From: Weeksella massiliensis | Lineage (GTDB): Bacteria > Bacteroidota > Bacteroidia > Flavobacteriales > Weeksellaceae | Reading direction: 5' to 3' | Assembly: GCA_000751595.1 (NCBI GenBank) | Contig: CCMH01000016.1 | Span: 30,372 to 94,371 of the forward strand | DNA length: 64,000 nucleotides | In this document: one piece after another, positions 1-9,574 of the stretch | Position numbering within the stretch: position 1 is the stretch's first letter | Layout: every line of letters begins with the position of its first letter | Translations under genes and position numbers: made by a program | Notes under the pieces: generated by a model | Databases searched by the model: none | What the model was told of the DNA's origin: nothing | Seen by the model: the letters and a program-made list of their open reading frames with translations, nothing else

Positions 1-797
1 GTTACCGCGAATTGATTTATGAAATCTATGAAGAAATTTGTGGTTCTCGTCTTACTACTAATATTGGTAGGATAGGAGGATTCGAACGCGATTTTACTCC
101 TGCCGCTTGGTCGAAAATCCACCAATTTGTTAAAGAATTTCCGGATGTATTAACGGAGTTCGAAAATCTTTTTGTGCGCAACCGTATTTTTATGGACCGT
201 ACGCAAGGAATTGGAGGAATCACCGCAGAACGCGCCATGAGTTACGGTTTTACAGGACCAAATCTTCGTGCAGCTGGGGTAGATTATGATGTCCGCGTAG
301 CCAAACCTTATTCGCGATACGAAGAATTTACCTTCGATATCCCAGTAGGAACCACCGGAGATTGCTACGATCGTTTCCAAGTAAGAGCCCAAGAAATGTG
401 GCAAAGTTTGAGCATCATTCGACAAGCACTCGAAAAAATCGATGCGCTCGAAGGCGAAGAAGCAACCCTTTACCATGCCGATGCGCCCGACTTCTACTTG
501 CCGCTAAAAAAAGATGTGTACACCAAAATGGAGGCACTCATCTATCACTTTAAAATTATCATGGGAGAATTAGAAATCCCTGAAGGGGAAATCTACAATT
601 CGATAGAAGGTGCAAATGGTGAATTAGGTTATTACCTAATTTCTGATGGTGGACGTTCACCATACCGTTTACATTTCCGTAGACCATGTTTCATATACTA
701 TCAAGCATATCCAGAACTTATTGTCGGGTCGATGTTATCCGATGCAATTATCACAATGAGTAGTCTGAATTTGATTGCTGGAGAATTAGACGCTTAA
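1..797 (+). CDS. nuoD: NADH-quinone oxidoreductase subunit D (3' part)
   Basis: C-terminal portion of the 49-kDa subunit of respiratory complex I, which with NuoB forms the quinone-binding site on the cytoplasmic side of the membrane. The reading frame is already open at base 3 and runs in from before the window, so the gene is cut by the window edge and is not defective. The visible part has the expected EEICGSRLTTNIGRIGG stretch, NLRAAGVDYDVR, and the family-typical ending with SLNLIAGELDA. It ends 21 bp before nuoE. nuoA-C presumably lie upstream. The gene contains one copy of the octamer GGTAGGAT (66-73). Confidence 0.97.
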   Translation, partial: YRELIYEIYEEICGSRLTTNIGRIGGFERDFTPAAWSKIHQFVKEFPDVLTEFENLFVRNRIFMDRTQGIGGITAERAMSYGFTGPNLRAAGVDYDVRVAKPYSRYEEFTFDIPVGTTGDCYDRFQVRAQEMWQSLSIIRQALEKIDALEGEEATLYHADAPDFYLPLKKDVYTKMEALIYHFKIIMGELEIPEGEIYNSIEGANGELGYYLISDGGRSPYRLHFRRPCFIYYQAYPELIVGSMLSDAIITMSSLNLIAGELDA

Positions 798-818
798 CAC
801 TTAAGTTTTAAAAAAGAA

Positions 819-1310
819 ATGGAAATTCAATTTTCAGAAGCAACCCAACAAAAAGTGAATCAAATTGTTGCACGTTATCCAGAAGGAAAACAAAAAAGTG
901 CTTTGATTCCGGTGTTGCATATTGCACAAGAAGAATTTGGTGGTTGGTTAGATGTTCCACATCTAGACTATGTTGCCAAAGTTTTAGACCTTTTACCGGT
1001 AGAAGTTTATGAAGTTGCATCGTTTTATACCATGTTTCAACTCAACCCGGTTGGTAAATATGTTTTACAAGTTTGTCAGACCGGACCTTGTATGATAAAA
1101 GGTTCTGATCACATCATCCAACATATCAAAAATAAACTCAATATCGAGGTTGGAGGAACAACCGAAGACGGACTTTTTACCCTACAAGCTGTGGAATGTT
1201 TAGGAGCCTGCGGTTATGCACCTATGTTGCAACTCGGGAAAACCTATCGCGAATTTCTTACCACAGAAAAAGTAGATGAATTAATAGATGAACTGAAAAA
1301 ATTAGCCTAA
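819..1310 (+). CDS. nuoE: NADH-quinone oxidoreductase subunit E
   Basis: The 24-kDa peripheral subunit of complex I, 163 aa, with a thioredoxin-like fold carrying the [2Fe-2S] cluster N1a. All four ligands are visible: Cys86 and Cys91 (CQTGPC), Cys127 and Cys131 (CLGAC). It works with NuoF in the NADH dehydrogenase module in the cytoplasm. The start follows an A-rich stretch with no clear Shine-Dalgarno sequence. The stop codon overlaps the nuoF start by one base (TAATG), indicating translational coupling. Confidence 0.97.
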   Translation: MEIQFSEATQQKVNQIVARYPEGKQKSALIPVLHIAQEEFGGWLDVPHLDYVAKVLDLLPVEVYEVASFYTMFQLNPVGKYVLQVCQTGPCMIKGSDHIIQHIKNKLNIEVGGTTEDGLFTLQAVECLGACGYAPMLQLGKTYREFLTTEKVDELIDELKKLA

Positions 1311-2671
1311 TGGGACAAAAACTATTGTTGAAAAATATTGATGTTCCTGGGATAAGACACTACCAAGTGTACCGCGAAAACGGAGGATATTCTAATGCCG
1401 AAAAAGCATTGAAAATGAAAGAAGAAGAAATCCTCGAAGAAGTAAAAACTTCTGGTTTACGTGGTCGTGGTGGAGCAGGTTTCCCGACCGGAATGAAATG
1501 GAGTTTCTTGGCAAAGCCAGAAGGGGTTCCTCGTCACTTAGTAGTTAATGCAGACGAATCAGAACCAGGAACTTTCAAGGATCGTTACCTGATGGAGTTT
1601 ATTCCGCACCTTTTAATAGAAGGTATTTTGATCTCTTCTTTTTGTTTAGGATCAAATACTTCTTTTATCTATATCCGTGGTGAATATGCATGGGTTGCCG
1701 ATATATTAGAAGAAGCCATCGACGAAGCAAAAGCTGCAGGATGGTTAGGAAAAAATATTCAAGGAACAGGATTCGACCTCGAAGTTTACGTACAACGCGG
1801 AGCTGGAGCCTATATCTGTGGAGAAGAAACAGCCTTGCTAGAATCATTAGAAGGTAAACGTGGAAATCCTCGTATCAAACCTCCTTTCCCTGCCGTTAAA
1901 GGTCTTTGGGATAGACCAACGGTGGTAAACAACGTAGAAACAATCGCAAGTGTTGTTCCGATTATCGAAATCGGAGGCGAAGCTTACTCGAAAATTGGGG
2001 TAGGACGTTCTACTGGTACAAAATTAATTTCTGCTTGCGGAAATATAAATAAACCTGGCGTGTATGAAATTGACATGACCATCACGGTAGAAGAATTTAT
2101 TTATTCGGATGAATATTGTGGTGGGATTGCCAACGGAAAACGCCTAAAAGCATGTATTCCTGGCGGAAGCTCGGTACCTATAGTTCCTGCAAACTTATTG
2201 TTGAGAACGGCCGACGGACAACCGCGATATATGAATTACGAAAGTTTAGCCGAAGGTGGTTTCCAGTCGGGAACTATGATGGGTTCCGGTGGATTTATCG
2301 TGTTAGATGAAGACCAAGATATTGTCTATCACACCTATACCCTTGCCCGTTTCTATCGTCACGAATCGTGCGGACAATGTTCGCCGTGTAGAGAAGGAAC
2401 CGGTTGGATGGAAAAACTTCTGAAACGTATCGACGAAGGAAAAGGAAAAATGAGCGATATAGAATTGCTTTGGGATATTCAGCGAAAAATAGAAGGCAAT
2501 ACCATTTGCCCATTAGGAGATGCAGCAGCTTGGCCAGTAGCAGCAGCAATTCGTCATTTCCGTGATGAATTCGAGTGGCATATCAATCATCCAGAAGAAT
2601 GCTTAACGCGTAATTATGGCTTGGCTCATTATGCTGATCCTATCGAACCAAAAGTAGAAACTGCAAATTAG
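1310..2671 (+). CDS. nuoF: NADH-quinone oxidoreductase subunit F (NADH and FMN binding)
   Basis: The 51-kDa subunit, 453 aa, which oxidises NADH, holds FMN and passes electrons to the iron-sulfur chain. Visible signatures are the glycine-rich NADH-binding loop GLRGRGGAGFPTG (residues 49-61), the FMN-site stretch NADESEPGTFKDR (about 80-92), and the [4Fe-4S] N3 ligands Cys354, Cys357, Cys360 and Cys400. Full length for the family. Start overlaps the nuoE stop by one base; nuoG follows after 6 bp. Confidence 0.98.
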   Translation: MGQKLLLKNIDVPGIRHYQVYRENGGYSNAEKALKMKEEEILEEVKTSGLRGRGGAGFPTGMKWSFLAKPEGVPRHLVVNADESEPGTFKDRYLMEFIPHLLIEGILISSFCLGSNTSFIYIRGEYAWVADILEEAIDEAKAAGWLGKNIQGTGFDLEVYVQRGAGAYICGEETALLESLEGKRGNPRIKPPFPAVKGLWDRPTVVNNVETIASVVPIIEIGGEAYSKIGVGRSTGTKLISACGNINKPGVYEIDMTITVEEFIYSDEYCGGIANGKRLKACIPGGSSVPIVPANLLLRTADGQPRYMNYESLAEGGFQSGTMMGSGGFIVLDEDQDIVYHTYTLARFYRHESCGQCSPCREGTGWMEKLLKRIDEGKGKMSDIELLWDIQRKIEGNTICPLGDAAAWPVAAAIRHFRDEFEWHINHPEECLTRNYGLAHYADPIEPKVETAN

Positions 2672-2677
2672 AATCAT

Positions 2678-3766
2678 ATGGCAGAAGAAAATAAACCACA
2701 ATTGTTTACCGTAACAATTGACGGACATACCACTCAAGTACCGGCAGGAACAACCATCTTACAAGCTGCTCGCAGCCTAGGAAAAGAAGTTGCGCCACCT
2801 GCTATGTGCTATTATGGTAAATTAGAAAATACCGGAGGAAATTGTAGAACTTGTATGGTCGAAGTTACCAAAGGAAGTGATGCCGATCCACGACCAATGC
2901 CCAAATTAGTTGCTTCTTGTAGAACAACAGTTATGGACGGAATGGTGGTAGGAAACAAATCTTCTGAGCGCGCAGTAGAAGCTCGTAAAGGAGTTGTAGA
3001 ATTTCTATTGATCAATCACCCACTCGATTGCCCAGTTTGTGATCAGGCAGGGGAATGTAAATTACAAGATTTAGGCTACGAACACGGGAAAGAAGAAACA
3101 CGTTACGAATTCGAGCGAAGAACTTTTGCACCTGAAGATTTAGGTCCGAATATTCAATTGCATATGAATCGTTGTATCCTTTGTTACCGCTGTGTGAAAA
3201 CCGCTGACCAAATTACCGGTTGTCGTGAGCATGGCGTAATGTTCAGAGGAGATCATGCCGAGATTTCTACCTACCTCAACAAGTCACTCGATAATGAATT
3301 TATTGGGAATGTGATCGATGTTTGCCCTGTTGGTGCCTTGACCGATAAAACTTTCCGATTCAAAAATCGTGTTTGGTTCCTGAATCCGGTCGATGCTCAT
3401 CGCGATTGCCCAACTTGTTCGGGTAAAGCACAAATCTGGTTCCGTGGGAAAGAAGTTTTCCGGGTAACAGCGCGTAAAAATGAGTGGAACGAAGTCGAAG
3501 ATTGGATTTGTAACACTTGTCGATTCGATAAAAAAGACATCAATGATTGGGTGCTCGAACAACCATCAGACGTAGCCAAAGACTCTGTGATTCGTGCAAA
3601 TCATTATACCAAAAACAAAGTAGAACCGAAAGAAACTTTACCAAAAGTTATTCATAGAGACCCGAAAGTTTTGTTAGACATCCATACCGTGAGTGAGGTA
3701 AACGAACCGAACCGCGACTTGTCGAAAATTCCTGGTCCTGCAACTAGTAAAGATTTTAAAGATTAA
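2678..3766 (+). CDS. nuoG: NADH-quinone oxidoreductase subunit G, short form
   Basis: Iron-sulfur subunit of complex I, only 362 aa against roughly 680-900 aa in proteobacteria. Present are the N-terminal [2Fe-2S] domain (Cys44, 56, 59, 81), the His-ligated cluster N5 (His114, Cys118, 121, 127) and the N4 ligands (Cys166, 169, 172, 216). The molybdopterin-oxidoreductase-like domain is absent; the protein stops soon after a CxxC...CxxC group (Cys244, 247, 278, 281) at the position where N7 ligands would occur. Reading through into nuoH is clean, so this is a genuine short protein and not a frameshift. Short NuoG is, to my knowledge, usual in Flavobacteriia. Confidence 0.93.
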   Translation: MAEENKPQLFTVTIDGHTTQVPAGTTILQAARSLGKEVAPPAMCYYGKLENTGGNCRTCMVEVTKGSDADPRPMPKLVASCRTTVMDGMVVGNKSSERAVEARKGVVEFLLINHPLDCPVCDQAGECKLQDLGYEHGKEETRYEFERRTFAPEDLGPNIQLHMNRCILCYRCVKTADQITGCREHGVMFRGDHAEISTYLNKSLDNEFIGNVIDVCPVGALTDKTFRFKNRVWFLNPVDAHRDCPTCSGKAQIWFRGKEVFRVTARKNEWNEVEDWICNTCRFDKKDINDWVLEQPSDVAKDSVIRANHYTKNKVEPKETLPKVIHRDPKVLLDIHTVSEVNEPNRDLSKIPGPATSKDFKD

Positions 3767-3789
3767 TAACGACGTTATAACTATACACA

Positions 3790-4839
3790 ATGACGGAAGA
3801 ATTTATTGCAGACGCACTCGAAAAATTAGCTTTGGTAGGAATATTAATCGGTTTGGCTTTGGCCGTAGCTGCATATTCTACTTGGGCAGAACGTAAGGTT
3901 GCTGCATTTTTACAAGACCGTTTAGGTCCGAACAGAGCTGGTATTTTTGGTTTGTTACAACCTTTAGCAGATGGTCTAAAACTATTTTCGAAAGAAGAAA
4001 TTGTCCCAAAAGATGCCAACAAATTCCTATTCATCATGGGGCCTGCAATGGCTATGTTGGTCGCTTGTATGACGGGTGCCGTGATCCCTTGGAGTAGTAG
4101 CTTCAGCTGGGGAGATCGTATTATTGTGCCGCAAATTGCCGACATCAATATTGGTTTCCTATATATTTTAGGGGTATTGAGTTTAGGAGTTTACGGTATG
4201 ATGATTGGTGCTTGGGCATCGAACAACAAATACTCGTTGATGGGAGGTTTGCGTGCAGCATCACAAATCATCTCTTATGAGTTACCAATGGGACTTGCAC
4301 TGATTACGGTATTGATGATGACCGGATCGCTAAAACTAAACGATATCGTCCACTATCAACAAGATAGTTATTGGCTGGTAATCTTACAACCATTAGGGTT
4401 TATGATATTCTTGATTTGTTCTTTTGCAGAAACAAACCGAACACCTTTCGATTTACCAGAAGCAGAAAACGAATTAATTGGAGGATATCACTCAGAATAC
4501 TCATCAATGAAAATGGGCTTCTTTTTATTCGCTGAATATGTTAATATGTTTATCAGTTCGGCCATCTTAGCCACCTTATTTTTCGGTGGATACGATATCC
4601 CATTTGTTAATGATGTGAAATTAGGAGAAAGTATTGGGATGAATTGGCTTTCGGCAATCCATTTTGCTGTATTGTTTGCCAAAACTTGTTTCTTTATTTT
4701 CTTTTATATGTGGGTACGATGGACGATTCCACGTTTCCGATATGACCAATTGATGAATCTTGGTTGGAAAACTTTATTACCATTGGCCCTTTTTAATATG
4801 TTAGTTACGGGATTGTTCATCTTACTTTTTAATAATTAA
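3790..4839 (+). CDS. nuoH: NADH-quinone oxidoreductase subunit H
   Basis: Membrane subunit of complex I, 349 aa with about eight hydrophobic segments. It links the peripheral arm to the antiporter-like subunits and forms part of the quinone chamber. The conserved acidic loop (ETNRTPFDLPEAENELIGG, followed by YSSMKMGFFLFAEY, residues about 217-252) is intact, as is the N-terminal WAERKVAAFLQDRLGPNR block. Position between nuoG and nuoI is the standard order. Confidence 0.97.
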   Translation: MTEEFIADALEKLALVGILIGLALAVAAYSTWAERKVAAFLQDRLGPNRAGIFGLLQPLADGLKLFSKEEIVPKDANKFLFIMGPAMAMLVACMTGAVIPWSSSFSWGDRIIVPQIADINIGFLYILGVLSLGVYGMMIGAWASNNKYSLMGGLRAASQIISYELPMGLALITVLMMTGSLKLNDIVHYQQDSYWLVILQPLGFMIFLICSFAETNRTPFDLPEAENELIGGYHSEYSSMKMGFFLFAEYVNMFISSAILATLFFGGYDIPFVNDVKLGESIGMNWLSAIHFAVLFAKTCFFIFFYMWVRWTIPRFRYDQLMNLGWKTLLPLALFNMLVTGLFILLFNN

Positions 4840-4857
4840 TCCCATTAGAAAAGAATT

Positions 4858-5358
4858 ATGAAAGCACTTACCAATAGAGCAAAAACCGTAGATAGACGTC
4901 CCATGAATTTCTGGGAAAAAATCTATTTGGTTGCGATTTTCAAAGGTTTAATGATTACGATCAAACACTTCTTCATGAAGAAACAAACCATCAATTATCC
5001 AGAAGAGAAAAGACCTTTCAGTCCGGTGTTTAGAGGTTTGCATATCTTAAACCGAGATGAAGAAGGAAGAGAAAATTGTACTGCTTGTGGACTTTGCGCC
5101 TTGGCCTGCCCAGCAGAAGCAATTACGATGGAAGCTGCAGAACGCTTACCGGGTGAAGAACACTTATACCGTGAAGAAAAATATGCAGCAAAATACGAAA
5201 TCAATATGTTGCGTTGTATTTTTTGTGGTTTCTGCGAAGAAGCTTGTCCTAAAGATGCGGTTTATCTTTCGCAAACTGTTCCACCACCAAGTTTTGATAG
5301 AAAAAACTTCGTGTACGGCAAACAAGATTTATTAATTCCGCATCCGAAAAATAAATAA
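4858..5358 (+). CDS. nuoI: NADH-quinone oxidoreductase subunit I
   Basis: The 23-kDa ferredoxin-like subunit, 166 aa, carrying clusters N6a and N6b that pass electrons towards NuoB. Two complete CxxCxxCxxxCP motifs are seen: Cys74, 77, 80, 84 and Cys120, 123, 126, 130. The N-terminal region has one amphipathic or hydrophobic helix that would lie on the membrane. nuoJ follows after 2 bp. Confidence 0.97.
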   Translation: MKALTNRAKTVDRRPMNFWEKIYLVAIFKGLMITIKHFFMKKQTINYPEEKRPFSPVFRGLHILNRDEEGRENCTACGLCALACPAEAITMEAAERLPGEEHLYREEKYAAKYEINMLRCIFCGFCEEACPKDAVYLSQTVPPPSFDRKNFVYGKQDLLIPHPKNK

Positions 5359-5360
5359 CT

Positions 5361-5876
5361 ATGACTATAGAAGAAATTTTATTTTATGTCTTGGCAGGAT
5401 TAACGGTTCTTAGTGCCTTGTTAATGGTTTTTAGCCGAAATCCGATCCATTCTATTTTATATCTTATCATCACCTTTTTCTGCATCAGCGGACATTATAT
5501 CTTACTCAATGCTCAATTCTTGGCTGTGGTAAACATCATTGTCTATGCAGGTGCAATTATGGTTCTCTTCCTTTTTGTGGTCATGTTGATGAATCTCAAT
5601 TCGGAAAAGAAATCCTTTGGTACACCGATAAAAATTACTGTTGCTAGTTTGGTTTCGCTCTTGTTTATCATCCTTACTATTGGGATTATTACCGAGAATG
5701 GAGCACCACAAACTCAAGTAGAAATGGCCACAGGTGAGATTGGACTTATCCATAACCTTGGAAAAATTTTGTACTCTGAATATGTTTTACCCTTCGAGTT
5801 GAGTTCTATTCTCTTTATCTCGGCCATGATTGGTGCGGTAATCCTATCGAAAAAAGACAAAGAATTACTAGATTAA
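5361..5876 (+). CDS. nuoJ: NADH-quinone oxidoreductase subunit J
   Basis: Small membrane subunit of complex I, 171 aa with about five transmembrane segments. The third segment region (VVNIIVYAGAIMVLFLFVVMLMNL) is the typical NuoJ signature with the glycine near the pi-bulge. It lies in normal order between nuoI and nuoK and is probably translated from the same message. Confidence 0.95.
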   Translation: MTIEEILFYVLAGLTVLSALLMVFSRNPIHSILYLIITFFCISGHYILLNAQFLAVVNIIVYAGAIMVLFLFVVMLMNLNSEKKSFGTPIKITVASLVSLLFIILTIGIITENGAPQTQVEMATGEIGLIHNLGKILYSEYVLPFELSSILFISAMIGAVILSKKDKELLD

Positions 5877-5898
5877 TATAGCCTCGAAAAATTAATTC

Positions 5899-6225
5899 AT
5901 GTTACCGATCAGTTATTATATTATTTTCGCATTAATCCTTTTCACCATTGGGGTTTTGGGCGTTACTATTCGCCGAAATGCCATCGTTATTTTTATGTGT
6001 GTAGAGCTAATGTTGAATTCTGTGAATTTACTCTTGGTGGCGTTTTCTAAAATGCACCACCAACTAAATCCAGCTTCCGCTTCTGGGACAGATGCCCAGC
6101 TGTTGGTTTTTTTCATCATGGTCGTGGCCGCAGCCGAAGTTTCGGTAGGTCTTTCGGTCATTATCCTCTTGTTTAGAAAAGTTTATAATGTGGATATCAA
6201 TTTGTTAAACCGTTTAAAGAATTAA
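5899..6225 (+). CDS. nuoK: NADH-quinone oxidoreductase subunit K
   Basis: Membrane subunit of complex I, 108 aa with three transmembrane helices. The buried glutamates of the family are present in [17 protein letters not shown] (helix 2) and [17 protein letters not shown] (helix 3). These belong to the chain of charged residues that couples electron transfer to proton pumping. nuoL begins 4 bp later. Confidence 0.96.
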   Translation: MLPISYYIIFALILFTIGVLGVTIRRNAIVIFMCVELMLNSVNLLLVAFSKMHHQLNPASASGTDAQLLVFFIMVVAAAEVSVGLSVIILLFRKVYNVDINLLNRLKN

Positions 6226-6229
6226 GAAT

Positions 6230-8128
6230 ATGGCACAGTATATTTGGTTAATCCCACTTCTTCCGCTTATCGGATTCTTTATTAATGGTTTAGGACGTAA
6301 CTTCCTACCCAAAAGCCTCATTGCCTCGATTGGCTCTTTGAGTGTCTTGGGAAGTTTTATTCTTTCGTTGATTGTTTTCTTGACAATCCCTTCGGGAGAA
6401 AATGCCCAACCTCTTATTTTTAAAGCTTTTGATTTAATTAATATCCCAACCTTCCATGTTCCGTTTGCATTCCAAATCGATGCATTAACCAGTTTATTTT
6501 TACTGATTATTACCGGAATCGGATTCCTAATCCACATCTATAGTGCAGCGTATATGCTGACCGACAAAGGATACGGCAAATACTTTGCCTACCTCAACCT
6601 CTTTATTTTCTTCATGCTTTTATTGGTGATGGGAAATAATTTAGTGGTGATGTTTATCGGATGGGAAGGCGTTGGTCTTTGCTCGTTTTTATTGATTGGC
6701 TTTTGGTTCACCAACCCAAGCTATATCGCAGCAGCCAAAAAAGCATTTATCATGAACCGTATTGGTGATGTTGGCTTTTTGTTGGCAATGTTCTGGATCT
6801 ATAAAGAATTCAACACTTTCGAATACCAAGGAATCGCGCAAGCGGTAAGCAGCTTCGTAGCAACTACAGATGCCTATACGGTACAAATAGTTTTGGTAGG
6901 AATCACCTTATTGCTTTTCTTGGCAGCAACAGGTAAATCGGCACAATTGCCTTTGTTTACTTGGCTTCCGGATGCGATGGCTGGTCCTACTCCAGTTTCG
7001 GCTCTTATCCACGCAGCTACGATGGTGACGGCTGGTATTTTTATGATTACTCGTCTCAACTTCTTATTCGATTTAGCACCAATCACCATGACGGTTATTC
7101 AATGGGTAGGAATTATTACTGCGCTGGTAACTGCTTCGATTGCGTTGAAACAAAACGATATTAAAAAAGTATTGGCTTATTCTACCGTATCACAGTTAGG
7201 ACTTATGTTCGCTGCAATTGGTTCGGGTGCCTATATCGCCGCAGTTTTCCACGTATTGACTCACGCTTTCTTCAAAGCCTTATTGTTCTTAGGTGCTGGT
7301 TCTGTTATTCACGGAATGCATGACGAACAAGATATGAGCAAAATGGGCGGACTGAAAAAGTATATGCCAATTACTAATGCAACAATGCTTATCGGATGTT
7401 TAGCTATTTCAGGGATTCCAGGTTTATCTGGTTTCTTCTCGAAAGATGAAATGTTAGTAGCCATGTTTGCCTCAAATAAGGCAGTTTATGTTCTCGGGTT
7501 CATTGTTTCGGTGATGACAACTTTTTATATGTTCCGTATGTATGCCTTGACTTTCTTGGGCGATTTACGTTCAGAAAATATTAAACCGCACGAAAGTCCA
7601 ATCCCGATGACTTTGCCGCTGATTATTTTAGCCATTCTTTCTATCGTTGGAGGATACATTGGTATTCCGGCAATATTTGCAGACAATGCGCATTCACTCA
7701 ATACATTTTTGGCGGGTGTAGTTCATCCTACCGAAATCCACATATCGCATACGACAGAGTATATGATGATGGGAACGCTTTTGGTTGGCGTTCTGATTGC
7801 GATTTATTTTGCTGTGAAAATGTATACCAATCGTCCTGAAAAAGAATTTACAGGAATTGGCAAATCAATGGCTGATAAGTGGTATTTCGATGAGCTTTAC
7901 CAAATGGCAATTGTTACTCCACTTTTCCAATTAGGAGATATGCTATATACCTATATGGAAAAAGCTGGATTGCAAAAATTTGTTTCGGGGATCGGAAGTT
8001 TGAGTAATAAACAGGCATCTTACATACGCGCTCTACAAAACGGAAACGTTGGTTTCTATATCGTTTGTATGGTGATCGGATTTATTGCATCAATCGGAAT
8101 CTTTTTTATTGGCACTTTATTAAAATAA
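6230..8128 (+). CDS. nuoL: NADH-quinone oxidoreductase subunit L
   Basis: Antiporter-like proton-pumping subunit, 632 aa, about sixteen hydrophobic segments. Family signatures include GWEGVGLCSFLLIGFW, TGKSAQLPLFTWLPDAMAGPTPVSALIHAATMVTAG and the VLTHAFFKALLFL block, which hold the lysines and histidine of the proton channel. The C-terminal quarter corresponds to the long lateral helix and last membrane helix. In order between nuoK and nuoM. One reverse copy of the GGTAGGAT octamer lies at 7725-7732. Confidence 0.98.
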   Translation: MAQYIWLIPLLPLIGFFINGLGRNFLPKSLIASIGSLSVLGSFILSLIVFLTIPSGENAQPLIFKAFDLINIPTFHVPFAFQIDALTSLFLLIITGIGFLIHIYSAAYMLTDKGYGKYFAYLNLFIFFMLLLVMGNNLVVMFIGWEGVGLCSFLLIGFWFTNPSYIAAAKKAFIMNRIGDVGFLLAMFWIYKEFNTFEYQGIAQAVSSFVATTDAYTVQIVLVGITLLLFLAATGKSAQLPLFTWLPDAMAGPTPVSALIHAATMVTAGIFMITRLNFLFDLAPITMTVIQWVGIITALVTASIALKQNDIKKVLAYSTVSQLGLMFAAIGSGAYIAAVFHVLTHAFFKALLFLGAGSVIHGMHDEQDMSKMGGLKKYMPITNATMLIGCLAISGIPGLSGFFSKDEMLVAMFASNKAVYVLGFIVSVMTTFYMFRMYALTFLGDLRSENIKPHESPIPMTLPLIILAILSIVGGYIGIPAIFADNAHSLNTFLAGVVHPTEIHISHTTEYMMMGTLLVGVLIAIYFAVKMYTNRPEKEFTGIGKSMADKWYFDELYQMAIVTPLFQLGDMLYTYMEKAGLQKFVSGIGSLSNKQASYIRALQNGNVGFYIVCMVIGFIASIGIFFIGTLLK

Positions 8129-8134
8129 CGAAAA

Positions 8135-9553
8135 ATGGTTTTATCATTATTTATCCTATTACCGGCACTCGTTGGTTTACTGCTTTTACTAATGAAGCAA
8201 CAAAAGCCTTTCGTTTGGCTGGGTGCTATTCTTAGTGGTTTTCTTTTAGGATTAATGACCTATCTCTTTTATAGAGGTGGATCGAACGAATTACAATACA
8301 CCGTTGAGTGGTTCAATTTCAACCAACTCAAAACTTATTATGCATTAGATGCAACCAACTTGGGTGGACTTATGGTCTTTTTATCGACCTTGGTATATAC
8401 CTTGTTGTTTATTTATATGGCTTCGACCAAACAAAAATATTCGAATGTTTTTTATGGTTTGATGCTCATCACACTCGCCGGACTCAATGGAGTTTTCTTG
8501 GCGCAAGATCTTATTTTGTTCTACTTCTTTTGGGAACTTGTCCTTATCCCAACCTATTTCTTGATCGGTATTTGGGGCAAAGGCAACAACAAAATTAGAG
8601 CAAATATGACCTTCTTTTTGTACACCGTTTTTGGTTCGATGTTGATGCTCGCTGGGATTATTTTTATCGGATTCCATTTGCAACCCACCTCATTCCATTT
8701 TCAAGATGTGCAGGCAGTAACAGCACAACACTATTGTGCAACAAGTTTATTGGCACTTTTATTTTTAATAGCATTCGTTATTAAAATTCCAATTTTCCCT
8801 TTCCATACATGGCAACCGACCATTTACAAAACCTCTCCTACTCCCGTAACCGTTGTATTGAGTGCGTTGATGGCGAAAATGGGACTTTTTGCAGTTGTCA
8901 ATTGGTACATCGGTTTGTTCCCGATGGCATCAGAATATTTACCATATTTCTTGATTCCGGCCCTTATCGGGATTCTCTACGCTTCACTTATTGCGCTAAG
9001 TGCAAACAATGTGAAAAAAATTGTAGCTTATAGTTCGATTGCACACTTGGCGTTAATTTTCATATCCTTATTTACCAACGAGCCTACAGGCTTCACCGCT
9101 GCATTCTTCCAAATGTTTTCGCACGGTTTAGTTGTTTTAGGTTTATGGTTGATTGTTGATATTATGGAAAGACGTTATCAAGTAACCAATCTAAAATCAT
9201 TAAGCGGCATAGCAGCAGTAAATCCTACCATTGCTATATTCTTCATGGTATTTTCCATGGCCAATATCGCTTTACCACTCACTTCATCGTTTATTGGTGA
9301 GTTTATGATGTTGTCTGCGTTATTCAAATACAACATGGTTTGGGCAATTATTGCTTCATTAGGCGTTATCTTATCTGCCGTATATACTTTACGCATGATG
9401 AGCGCTCTTTTGTTCGGTAAAACAACACATCGATACGAAGGAAAACATCATACCGAAAATGCAGGTGTGATAGTTGTTCTTAGTATTATCACAATTTTGA
9501 TTATTTATTTTGGCGTACATCCAAATGCCATTTTTTCATTATTAGCACACTAA
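8135..9553 (+). CDS. nuoM: NADH-quinone oxidoreductase subunit M
   Basis: Second antiporter-like subunit, 472 aa. The FFFWELVLIPTYFLIGIWG block carries the conserved glutamate, IPIFPFHTWQP and SPTPVTVVLSALMAKMGLF carry the channel residues, and KKIVAYSSIAHLALI is the usual helix-8 signature. Complete and in standard order, 6 bp after nuoL. A reverse octamer copy is at 9222-9229. Confidence 0.97.
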   Translation: MVLSLFILLPALVGLLLLLMKQQKPFVWLGAILSGFLLGLMTYLFYRGGSNELQYTVEWFNFNQLKTYYALDATNLGGLMVFLSTLVYTLLFIYMASTKQKYSNVFYGLMLITLAGLNGVFLAQDLILFYFFWELVLIPTYFLIGIWGKGNNKIRANMTFFLYTVFGSMLMLAGIIFIGFHLQPTSFHFQDVQAVTAQHYCATSLLALLFLIAFVIKIPIFPFHTWQPTIYKTSPTPVTVVLSALMAKMGLFAVVNWYIGLFPMASEYLPYFLIPALIGILYASLIALSANNVKKIVAYSSIAHLALIFISLFTNEPTGFTAAFFQMFSHGLVVLGLWLIVDIMERRYQVTNLKSLSGIAAVNPTIAIFFMVFSMANIALPLTSSFIGEFMMLSALFKYNMVWAIIASLGVILSAVYTLRMMSALLFGKTTHRYEGKHHTENAGVIVVLSIITILIIYFGVHPNAIFSLLAH

Positions 9554-9574
9554 ATCCTATAGAAATAATTTGAT

